This document shows positions 1-8,153 of a DNA stretch of 64,000 bases, piece by piece. Source of the stretch: Cellvibrionaceae bacterium (lineage in GTDB: Bacteria; Pseudomonadota; Gammaproteobacteria; Pseudomonadales; Cellvibrionaceae); assembly GCA_021151825.1 (NCBI GenBank), contig JAGKWQ010000003.1, positions 1 through 64,000 on the forward strand. Reading direction: 5' to 3'. Below the pieces are notes generated by a model. The model saw only the letters and a list, made by a program, of their open reading frames with translations, searched no databases and was not told the DNA's origin. The translations under genes and the position numbers were made by a program. The stretch's first letter is position 1, and each line of letters begins with the position of its first letter.

Positions 1-3000
1 ATCAAAGCTCAGCCAGGATGGTAATGAACCACCACCGGCAAGTTGTGCAGAGTATGCAAGCGTGTCACCCACATCAGGATCTGCAAATGTATTTGCGGCA
101 AACTGAAAATTAAATGCAGAATCTTCCGTTGCGTTTTGATTAGGAATTGCATTTGCTATTGTGGGAGCATCATTAGTATTACCCACAACGATATTAAACG
201 TATCGGTAACAGTGCCGCCATTGCCATCATCAGCGATGACATCAATTGAAATAGTTCCAACATCACCATTGGTCGGTGTACCACTGAAGGTGCGCGTAAC
301 CGGATCGAAACTCAACCATGGCGGCAGCGAACCTCCACCAGCAAGTTGTGCGGAATAAGTGAGTGTTGCACCTGCATCTATATCTGCAAATGTATTTGCT
401 GCAAATTGAAAATTAAATGCAGAATCTTCGGTCGCATTTTGATTGGGAATTGTATTGGCAACGGTAGGAGCATCATTAGCGGCATTTATCGTGATATTAA
501 CGGTGTCAGTATCAGTGAGCGTTCCACCGCTACCGGTATTTCCCAAATCACTGGTAGTGAGCGATAAAACCGCAGCGCCATTGTAATCCGCGGTTGGATT
601 AAATGTTAAGGTTGCTAATGCTGCATTGATATTTGCAAGCGTACCGGTGAAGACCAGTGTTGAATCCGCAGTGCCATCGCCTGTGGTAAAACTTAATCCG
701 GTTGTACCGGCAAGTGTCAACGTACCGTTCGTTACCGATAATGTGACTTCCAGATTTCCGCTGAGAACATCCGGATCATTTACCTGGATCTGGTTGCCAT
801 TACCCGCACTAAATACCAATGCAGTATCTTCAGTTGTTACTTGCGCGCCCGGTACCGTATTTACCGGCGCATCATTAACAGCAGCGATATGTATAAATGC
901 AGTGTCATTACCTGTTAACGCACCATCACTCGCAGTAATCGTTAACGTCGCTGTTGCGATGGGCGTGTCACCAGCCAAACGATACGTTAATGTGCCGCCA
1001 TTATTGCCCGCGAGGAAATCATTTATTTGAGTGAGAGTTCCAGTGAGCACCAGCGTGGGTGAACCATTACCGGAAAAAATGCTAACACCTGTTGTTCCTG
1101 TATTCGCTGTTAATTGGCTGCTACCGCCCGGGCCAGCCAGCGTCAAGGTAATGTTAGTACTATCAACATCAGAAATACTGATGCCAGTGCCATGCAAATT
1201 TACGGCGACTTGTTCGTTAGTGTAGTAATCCGTTAGCGCGATGCTGACTGAAGGTGCATCATTCACATTGGCCACGGTAATGTTGAAAGTATCCGTTACC
1301 GAGCCACCATTACCATCACTCGCAATAACATCAACAGAAAAACTACCGACATCACTATTGGTCGGCGTTCCACTAAATGTGCGCGTTGCCGCATTAAAAC
1401 TTATCCAGGATGGCAATGCACCACCACCCGCTAATTGGGCGGAATATGTAAGCGAATCACCTACATCCTGATCATTGAACGTGTTGGCCGCAAACTGAAA
1501 ATTAAATATAGAATCTTCAGTAGCGTTTTGATTGGGAATCGCGTTGGCAACAATTGGATCATCATTAGTGTTGGCAACAACGATATTAAATGTATCAGTA
1601 ACAGTGCCGCCATTACCATCATTCGCAATAACATCTATCGATACAGTGCCAACAAAAGCATTAGTAGGTGTACCGCTAAATGTACGCGTCACAGCGTCAA
1701 ACGTTAACCAGGCAGGAAGCGCTCCTCCACCGGCAAGTTGCGCACTGTAACTGAGCGTATTACCGACATCCTGATCAGCAAATGTATTTGCTGCAAAGGT
1801 AAAATTAAATGCAGAATCTTCAGTGGCATTTTGATTGGGAATTGGATTCGCAACTGTTGGTGCATCATTGGTATTGGCAACAACTAAATCGAACGTATCA
1901 GTTGCCGGTGTGCCACCGTTACCATCATCTGCCGTTACTTTAACGGAAATAGTTCCTACATCCGCATTGGCAGGAGTACCCGAAAAAGTTCGCGTTGCCG
2001 CGTTAAAACTTAACCATGAAGGCAATGCACTGCCATCAGCCATAGTCGCCGTGTACGTTAGCGTATCGCCAACATCAGCATCATTAAATGTATTTGCCGC
2101 AAATTGAAAACTAAATAATGCATCTTCTGTTGCGGATTGGTTGGGAATGGGGCTAACAATGACAGGATCTATATTCGCGCCGCTGGAAATCTGGAAGGCA
2201 ACATCGCGCGTAGTGTCAGGGGCACCACCACTGGAATGATAAGAGCCGTTGGGATAAACATCTGAATTATGAATGGCGGCCTTGACTAATCCATCCACAC
2301 TGCTGGATTCAACTTTTATAAAATATAATTGATTATCAGTGAGTACTTTATTGGTAAAGTCAAATGCCTTCCACGCCAGCGTTGTACCTATAGTCGCAGA
2401 CGAAATAGTTGCAGAGCCAACGACGGTGCCATTGTAAGCACCGGATAATAAAGTTACCGTGATAGTTTGCAGTGACGCAGAAGGATCTTTCACTAACTGC
2501 AATACAATGGAGTCGATAGTATATGTAGCACCAACACTATTGTGCGAAAAACTTTGGAAAAACGGTACGCCGGAACTGATTACCTGCGTATCCGTTGACG
2601 GCCCCGAAGTTTCATAAACTACGTTGGATGACCCAACATTTTGAACAGTCAAATCAAAAAAATCGGAAACCGTTACTGTTCCGTCACTCGCCCTGACCTC
2701 AATAGTGATATTGCCCACATCGCCATTGGAAGGAGTACCACTAAATGTACGCGTTGCACTATCAAACGATAACCACGCCGGTAACGGTGTACCACCAGGA
2801 ATTTGCGCGGTGTAAGTTAATGTGTTGCCAACATCCTGATCATGAAATGTATTAATTGCAAACGTGTAATTAAAAAGTACGTTTTCAGTAGCTGTCTGGT
2901 TGGGAATTGCATTAGCTACCGTTGGGGCATCATTGGTGTTGGCAATAACAATATCGAAGTTATCAGTTGCTGTTCCCCCAGCACCGTCGTTTGCCGTTAA

Positions 3001-3540
3001 TTTAATCGAGATTGTACCCACATCACCATTGAGCGGTGTACCACTGAATGTGCGTGTTGCAGAGTCAAAATTTAACCATGCGGGTAATGTACCGCCGCCA
3101 GCTAATTCTGCGGTATAGGTGAAAGTTGTTCCCAGATCACCATCGCCAAACGTGTTGGCAGGAAAGGTATAACTAAATACAGAATCTTCCGTTGCATTTT
3201 GATTAGGAACAGGAATATTTAAAAACGGATTATCATTAACATTATTGATAGTTAAATCAAACGTGTCATCAATGCTGCCGCCTTTACCATCATTGGCAGT
3301 GACTTTTATTGAAATAGTTCCAACATCACCATCATCAGGTACACCGCTAAATGTGCGCGTGCCCGCATTAAAACTTAACCATGGCGGTAGCGGATTACCA
3401 TTCGCTAACGTAGCGCTGTAAGTGAGTGTATCGCCATCTTGATCATTAAACGTATTCGCCGCAAAGGTGTAACTAAACCATGCCTCTTCGTTTGTGGTTT
3501 GATTTGGAATTGTATTGGCAACGGTTGGCGCACGATTTTG
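1..3540 (-). repeat. Tandem cadherin-like (CADG/He_PIG) repeat coding region
   Basis: The coding strand repeats a unit of about 285-300 bp. Each unit carries versions of 'NDAPTVANAIPNQ', 'ATEDSAFNFQFAANTF', 'LPSWLSFD' and 'TRTFSGTPTNGDVGT'. The copies near 1-440, 1240-1560, 1560-1860 and 1860-2160 are closest to each other, which points to recent duplication. A different module interrupts the array at about 2170-2640, and a more divergent stretch lies at about 480-1240. Further units lie between 2650 and 3540. Confidence 0.85.
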
Positions 3541-4704
3541 AACATCCACCAGGGCGATCGCCATATCCTTGCTACCATCACCACTGTTATTAACCACAAA
3601 TTCGCTGCTAATAACGTTGCTGTTGATATAACCAATTCCCACCAGATTGTCCGCACCGGTGTTGGTTTTAAACTCGACCCAGTAAACGGTGTAGGCGTTA
3701 AACGTCTTGCCCGCAAAATCAAAATTCACCCACCCCAACGAGCTTCCGAGTGAGCTGGTGTTCACTGTTGCGGTCGCAATCGCGGTGCCATTGTAGCTGT
3801 GCTCATGAACAATCATTTGCACCGATGCAGAACTAGTGCCGTGATTTGCGAGCATTACCTGAATGCGGTCTACGGTTTGACTGGAAGTTAACTGGATACC
3901 TTGCATCACATTACCGGATGTCGGAATGGCTTGTTCGTTAGTCGCCACACCCGAGTACAAATGTACAACATCCGCTAATACACCCTGCCATTCCATGGAT
4001 TGATTGCTGGTAAAAATAGATGCGGTTTCAATATGGCCAACACGCGCTTCCAAATCCCAATCCGCATTGGCCGCGTTACCGGTTAAATCATTGCTCGCCG
4101 CGACATCGGCACCGGTGATATCACTCAATTGCCGCAACAAATTCATACCGCTTTGATTCGCAGCAACATCGCAACCGTATAACAAAATATCGGCATCGTC
4201 GCTGAGCGCACTCTTCCACGCGGTTAATGATTGTTGGTATTGCGCAATATTATTTTCATTGAGCACTTGTGTGCCTAATTGCACACTGCCGGCAACACCG
4301 TGGGAAATAATATGTACCGCAGAAATACCACTGGCACCAGCAAGGTAATCACTAATCTGGACTAACCCATCTTTGGTTTTATCAAGATAAATAATGGCTA
4401 CCGAGTCACCTTCTAATGAAGCCTCTATATCGTTAACAAGCGTTTGGTAATTATCGACGGCGGTGTCAACAAAAATGACGGTATCGATTTGCGGAATATC
4501 GTTGTACGCATCCTGCATCATAAGCGGATGTGTTTCGTCGGGCATGTAAATGCTGACAAGATCTACCTCTTGCGCAGCATGCGTGAGGTATTGGACATCC
4601 GAATTACCGTCATCAAACACAGCAATATCCGCTGTTGCAGAAAACAGTAATCTCGGCTCCAGAGCTTCAATCAGAGGACGGCGATGACGCGGTGTTTTGG
4701 ACAT
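1..4704 (-). CDS. Giant LEPR-motif / DUF4347 / cadherin-like repeat surface protein (3' end outside window)
   Basis: The reading frame is open from the ATG at 4704 to the window edge, giving 1568 visible residues and no stop. Residues 15-23 read LEPRLLFSA, the N-terminal motif of LEPR-XLL giant proteins. Residues about 30-225 match DUF4347: HIISHG (His135), LLYGC (Cys178), then TGADVAASNDLTG, ending near MEWQGVL. Two related beta-rich modules (about residues 225-385 and 690-845) are separated and followed by cadherin-like/He_PIG repeats of about 95 residues with the cores 'IPNQ.ATED..F.F.FAANTF', 'LPSWLSF' and 'TRTFSGTP'. No classical signal peptide is visible. It is the last of four collinear minus-strand genes encoding HlyD and M50-type proteins, which suggests they export or process it. 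It lies 339 bp from the adaptor gene, so it may also have its own promoter. Adhesin or matrix role is inferred; the C-terminal anchor or secretion signal is outside the window. Confidence 0.9.
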   Translation of the reverse strand, partial: MSKTPRHRRPLIEALEPRLLFSATADIAVFDDGNSDVQYLTHAAQEVDLVSIYMPDETHPLMMQDAYNDIPQIDTVIFVDTAVDNYQTLVNDIEASLEGDSVAIIYLDKTKDGLVQISDYLAGASGISAVHIISHGVAGSVQLGTQVLNENNIAQYQQSLTAWKSALSDDADILLYGCDVAANQSGMNLLRQLSDITGADVAASNDLTGNAANADWDLEARVGHIETASIFTSNQSMEWQGVLADVVHLYSGVATNEQAIPTSGNVMQGIQLTSSQTVDRIQVMLANHGTSSASVQMIVHEHSYNGTAIATATVNTSSLGSSLGWVNFDFAGKTFNAYTVYWVEFKTNTGADNLVGIGYINSNVISSEFVVNNSGDGSKDMAIALVDVQNRAPTVANTIPNQTTNEEAWFSYTFAANTFNDQDGDTLTYSATLANGNPLPPWLSFNAGTRTFSGVPDDGDVGTISIKVTANDGKGGSIDDTFDLTINNVNDNPFLNIPVPNQNATEDSVFSYTFPANTFGDGDLGTTFTYTAELAGGGTLPAWLNFDSATRTFSGTPLNGDVGTISIKLTANDGAGGTATDNFDIVIANTNDAPTVANAIPNQTATENVLFNYTFAINTFHDQDVGNTLTYTAQIPGGTPLPAWLSFDSATRTFSGTPSNGDVGNITIEVRASDGTVTVSDFFDLTVQNVGSSNVVYETSGPSTDTQVISSGVPFFQSFSHNSVGATYTIDSIVLQLVKDPSASLQTITVTLLSGAYNGTVVGSATISSATIGTTLAWKAFDFTNKVLTDNQLYFIKVESSSVDGLVKAAIHNSDVYPNGSYHSSGGAPDTTRDVAFQISSGANIDPVIVSPIPNQSATEDALFSFQFAANTFNDADVGDTLTYTATMADGSALPSWLSFNAATRTFSGTPANADVGTISVKVTADDGNGGTPATDTFDLVVANTNDAPTVANPIPNQNATEDSAFNFTFAANTFADQDVGNTLSYSAQLAGGGALPAWLTFDAVTRTFSGTPTNAFVGTVSIDVIANDGNGGTVTDTFNIVVANTNDDPIVANAIPNQNATEDSIFNFQFAANTFNDQDVGDSLTYSAQLAGGGALPSWISFNAATRTFSGTPTNSDVGSFSVDVIASDGNGGSVTDTFNITVANVNDAPSVSIALTDYYTNEQVAVNLHGTGISISDVDSTNITLTLAGPGGSSQLTANTGTTGVSIFSGNGSPTLVLTGTLTQINDFLAGNNGGTLTYRLAGDTPIATATLTITASDGALTGNDTAFIHIAAVNDAPVNTVPGAQVTTEDTALVFSAGNGNQIQVNDPDVLSGNLEVTLSVTNGTLTLAGTTGLSFTTGDGTADSTLVFTGTLANINAALATLTFNPTADYNGAAVLSLTTSDLGNTGSGGTLTDTDTVNITINAANDAPTVANTIPNQNATEDSAFNFQFAANTFADIDAGATLTYSAQLAGGGSLPPWLSFDPVTRTFSGTPTNGDVGTISIDVIADDGNGGTVTDTFNIVVGNTNDAPTIANAIPNQNATEDSAFNFQFAANTFADPDVGDTLAYSAQLAGGGSLPSWLSFD

Positions 4705-5043
4705 AAACTCGCTGTTGCATTGATGCGATTTGATAAATCGCACTACGGGTTAAAGGACTGGTAAATACCAATTGCATCCTTCTATGCTGACCCCGTTCAC
4801 CAAACCATAGCGAAACTTATAAATGACTGTCAGCAAACAAACCGAGTCTATATAGGTGTCGGTTTGGATCACCCGTAAAATCTTATTTATCGGTTATTAG
4901 TAGTTATCAAAAAATATCAATTTTGCTAATTCTGGCACAAAAACTGTCCGAGGCAGGAGTACATAAAAAAATAATCTAGATTCGTGCCACGTCCTTATAT
5001 TTTGTTGTAATAAATTATTCTCACCTGCACCAGGGCATCTGCA
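4705..5043 (-). other. 339-bp gap upstream of the giant LEPR gene
   Basis: No gene is supported here. The stretch is AT-rich. On the minus strand a promoter-like TTGATA with 17 bp to AATAAG can be read around 4880-4911. A 7-bp inverted repeat (AAACCGA / TCGGTTT, 4839-4845 and 4859-4865) follows it. This suggests a separate promoter and a leader of roughly 170 nt for the giant gene. I compared it by eye with the c-di-GMP-I riboswitch core and saw no match. Confidence 0.35.
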
Positions 5044-5892
5044 TCAAGGCAAAGTACGCGGCTCTAATAAATTCAGTGTTACGCCTTCAAAAGTAACGCG
5101 GCACTTCAAACCACTTGGTAAACGATTACCGGGATTCGCAAATGCCAAACGAATACCAAAGGTATTACTTGGACCATCAATAACCTGATCCACCAAAGTG
5201 ACTTCGGCGGTGTAACTACGGCTGTCAGCACCCAATTCCGGAATAACATTGGCTTTCATTCCTGCTTTCACTTTTCCATATAAGCTCGCTGGCGCGTAAA
5301 CTTCTACGCGCAATGGATCAAGTTTAGCCAGCTTCAATACCGGTTCAAAATCGATATGCTCACCCGGCTCTTTCAACCGTTCAACGACGACACCGTCAAT
5401 GGGGCTAACCAGGGTGCGACGCTGTAAGTCGGCAAGCGCCCTTTTATATTCAAGCTCTGCCTGGCGTTTACGATCCAGTGCCTGGCGCAATTGCTGTTGT
5501 GCAATAGCGTGTTCTGTTTTGAGTTTGTCCAATTCGGAAAAGGAGGCTGCCTTTTTATCGTATAAATCTTTTACACGCGTGAGCGATCGTTCACTAAATT
5601 CCAGTGCCAGTTGTTGTGACTGCACATCACTGGTCAATTCCGATTGCACTCGACGCAACTCCGCGGTGGCGGATTCCAAACCAGCATCAAGGCGAGCGAC
5701 TACATCCCCCTTTTTAATGACAGCATTTTTGTCGACTAATACTTCACTAATCACACCTTCAACGGCGCTACTCATCTCCACCGTGATTGAAGGTTCAATT
5801 CGGCAATTAAGCTGGGCAGGTTCTTGCGTCTGGGCCAGTAATTCATTGCTGAATAAAAGTACCAGCAATGAAACTTTTGATGCTTTATGCAT
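5044..5892 (-). CDS. Periplasmic adaptor protein (HlyD/RND membrane-fusion type)
   Basis: This 282-residue protein has an N-terminal signal peptide (hydrophobic stretch 7-20, likely cut after LLA). A split lipoyl/biotinyl domain flanks a helical hairpin: 'AVEGVISEVLVDKNAVIKKG' near residues 45-65, a coiled coil at about 75-155, then 'SPIDGVVVERLKEPGEHI' near 160-180. A short beta-barrel completes it. This is the architecture of efflux periplasmic adaptor subunits. It is short for the family and has no neighbouring RND pump or ABC ATPase. Instead it lies 54 bp downstream of the M50-HlyD gene and upstream of the giant LEPR gene. I infer that it helps bridge the inner and outer membranes for that protein. 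Confidence 0.85.
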   Translation of the reverse strand: MHKASKVSLLVLLFSNELLAQTQEPAQLNCRIEPSITVEMSSAVEGVISEVLVDKNAVIKKGDVVARLDAGLESATAELRRVQSELTSDVQSQQLALEFSERSLTRVKDLYDKKAASFSELDKLKTEHAIAQQQLRQALDRKRQAELEYKRALADLQRRTLVSPIDGVVVERLKEPGEHIDFEPVLKLAKLDPLRVEVYAPASLYGKVKAGMKANVIPELGADSRSYTAEVTLVDQVIDGPSNTFGIRLAFANPGNRLPSGLKCRVTFEGVTLNLLEPRTLP

Positions 5893-5946
5893 GGTTAACT
5901 CGATATAAAAACACTAAATGGTTATTACTATAGATTAAAAAAGGAA

Positions 5947-8148
5947 TTACGAAAAATGACGGATAAATACTTGTTGTAAATTTCGATACCAGCGAACCGC
6001 CAATGGTTCAGCCGGATGATGGAACTTCACGTAAGCCCGCTCGCCAAAATGCCCACTTTGCTCGTAATCACGCAGGGCCAAATCCAGCAAAAATACTTTT
6101 TCCTTTACCCTGGTACCGCTTGCATGGGTTGCATCAACTGCAACGCGTCCGCCGCCTTGGGTACCCAATACCGGATTCGGTAATTGTTCGCTCGCAATTG
6201 GTGCATCCTGAATCGCATCTGCCGTTATCACATTCATTGGATCACTGGTGAAACGGATACTGACTCGATCAGTGGCCTGGCGAACCAGCCCTACTTCGTC
6301 CTGCAGTAACGCCGCTCGCACACGCACTGCATCCGGTTTTTCGATGATTGCCAATTCATCACCCTGTTTCAGATAGCTGCCAGGTAAATAGTAAGAACGG
6401 GTAATACGGAAAACGCCACTGGACGGGCTACGTACAATCAAATTGGTAACGCGCTCTTGCAACAACGTAATTTCTGCTTTGATAGCGGCAATATCCTGCT
6501 CAAACATTTGCGCCTGCGAACGATCTTCTACCCATGCCTGCTGATAACGCGCATCATATTCACGCAGTTTGGCCTGCTGTACCTCCAGATAGGCAACCAA
6601 CGTCGGATTTTGCAAACGCACCAATGCATCGCCAGCAGCAACCGAACTACCATCTGCGACCAGCAACTCGACCACTTCACCGCTGGACTCCGTTTTTACT
6701 CGCGCCTCATCCGGCAACCACAACACAGCTTCTACCGATGTTGATTGCGGTAACGGCACAACAATCAAAAACAACAGGATTGCGCAACTCGTTACACCGG
6801 TAACCACAAATGCCCGCTTGCGTTGATTGGCTAATTGTTTATCGCGCCATAAAAATTGCAGCGCTTTTAATCCGGGCCATACCAGTTGGAAAAAAATCAG
6901 CCAACAACCAATGATCAAACCGAACGTCGGAAAATAATTGGCAACGAGTAAAATAATAAAAAACAACATAAACACACGATAAATAAACGCGGCAATACTG
7001 TAGCTCGCTAACAACCAGGCTTCGCGCACCGAACTGGCTGGAGAATATACACCGACAATTCCAAACGCATAGCGACGCAATATATAACTCACTTGTTGAT
7101 TAGCTCGGGTTGCGAGGTTCGGCAAATCCCATGCATCTGTGAGTAGATGATAACCATCAAAGCGCATCAGGGGATTGCCATTAAAAAACAACGTAGACAC
7201 GCCACCAATTAAAATAATGTTGTATAAAAAATCACGCAGGAAGCCGCCGGATAATTGCACCCACAATAGCAATGCCAACGCTGCTAAAAATAACTCCACC
7301 GCCATACCCGCCGCACTCACCATCAAGCGTTGGCGTTTAGCGTAGAATCCGGTTGCGGCGCTGGCATCCACGTAAGGTAAGGGTGTGCCAACAACAAAGA
7401 TAATGCCGCAATCATTAACTTGCCCGCCCCACACTTTGGTAAACAGGCCATGCCCCAATTCATGCAGGATTTTAAAAAGGGGATAAGTCAGCCACAGCAA
7501 AAATAAATTTGAAGGCGACAATACGCGATCCAATTGGCCATGGGTTAATTGAGTCCAATGATTACCGGCTTGCAAAAGTGCGTAACCCACTACCAACAAC
7601 CAGATAACGCCCATCGTGCGCGAGGAAAGCAATCGCGCTACCGGCATTAATTTATCCAGAAGCTTATCCGGATTACCGAGCGGGATATTCCAGGTAAGCG
7701 GATTCATCAACAATCGCAACCAGCGCTGTTGTTTTTTTTGTTCGCGCCGCGCGAATAACTCCTGGGTGTTGGGTGGCATATCACATACGAGCAAATCAGC
7801 CACATGCAAATATTGCAGCAAATGAATTAAATCATCGCGCGTAGGAATTTCGTCCGCAGACTCATAAAATTGGGGATCAGCCGCCGCCGCAAGGACTTTT
7901 GTTAATGAATTGCGGCCATTCATTGCCGAAATCAAACGCCACGCAGAAGGTGTCAGACGATGAAAACGGCCGTTACTTTTATCTTGCAATAAATACCAGC
8001 GTTCGTGATTGTAATCGCGCCGCTGGATATGAATATGGCGCGGTAACGAAGGCCGCAAAGATTCAAGGCGTTGCCACGCAGGATTGTTACCAGTGGCAGA
8101 GCCATTAGTAACAGGGGATTCGTCATTAGCAGCAGGAGAATCAGTCAT
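5947..8148 (-). CDS. PqqD-like / M50 site-2 metalloprotease / HlyD fusion protein
   Basis: This is a multi-domain membrane protein of 733 residues. Residues about 48-123 resemble a PqqD-like winged helix ('WYLLQD...RFHRLTPSAWRLI..MNGR', then 'LLQYLHVADLLV'). An M50 zinc protease core follows, with HELGH at 229-233 and the second metal site NPLMRFDGYH at 325-334, among several membrane segments. After a further membrane helix (about 460-480) comes a HlyD-type lipoyl domain and hairpin ('SSGEVVELLVADGSSVAAGD' near 505-525). I chose the ATG at 8148, 5 bp after the stop of the upstream gene. An in-frame ATG at 8184 would overlap that gene and is possible. All metal ligands look intact. The substrate is unknown; the giant LEPR protein is the natural candidate from gene order. 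Confidence 0.88.
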   Translation of the reverse strand: MTDSPAANDESPVTNGSATGNNPAWQRLESLRPSLPRHIHIQRRDYNHERWYLLQDKSNGRFHRLTPSAWRLISAMNGRNSLTKVLAAAADPQFYESADEIPTRDDLIHLLQYLHVADLLVCDMPPNTQELFARREQKKQQRWLRLLMNPLTWNIPLGNPDKLLDKLMPVARLLSSRTMGVIWLLVVGYALLQAGNHWTQLTHGQLDRVLSPSNLFLLWLTYPLFKILHELGHGLFTKVWGGQVNDCGIIFVVGTPLPYVDASAATGFYAKRQRLMVSAAGMAVELFLAALALLLWVQLSGGFLRDFLYNIILIGGVSTLFFNGNPLMRFDGYHLLTDAWDLPNLATRANQQVSYILRRYAFGIVGVYSPASSVREAWLLASYSIAAFIYRVFMLFFIILLVANYFPTFGLIIGCWLIFFQLVWPGLKALQFLWRDKQLANQRKRAFVVTGVTSCAILLFLIVVPLPQSTSVEAVLWLPDEARVKTESSGEVVELLVADGSSVAAGDALVRLQNPTLVAYLEVQQAKLREYDARYQQAWVEDRSQAQMFEQDIAAIKAEITLLQERVTNLIVRSPSSGVFRITRSYYLPGSYLKQGDELAIIEKPDAVRVRAALLQDEVGLVRQATDRVSIRFTSDPMNVITADAIQDAPIASEQLPNPVLGTQGGGRVAVDATHASGTRVKEKVFLLDLALRDYEQSGHFGERAYVKFHHPAEPLAVRWYRNLQQVFIRHFS

Positions 8149-8153
8149 AGCAA

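Noticed and set aside
43..3118. Plus-strand open frames repeated along the giant LEPR gene
   Set aside because: They follow the same repeat period on the opposite strand and have no ribosome sites; the minus-strand frame is open throughout with recognisable domains.
1..3540. Regular repeat spacing that could suggest a CRISPR array
   Set aside because: The repeats are about 290 bp long and in frame with protein repeats; there are no short identical repeats with unique spacers and no cas genes.
4705..5043. Possible c-di-GMP riboswitch upstream of the giant LEPR gene
   Set aside because: The conserved GEMM core segments are not found; only a short inverted repeat is present.
5399..5908. A 169-residue plus-strand frame opposite the periplasmic adaptor gene
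   Set aside because: Antisense to a clear adaptor; composition rich in Ser/Arg/Cys as expected from an out-of-frame reading.
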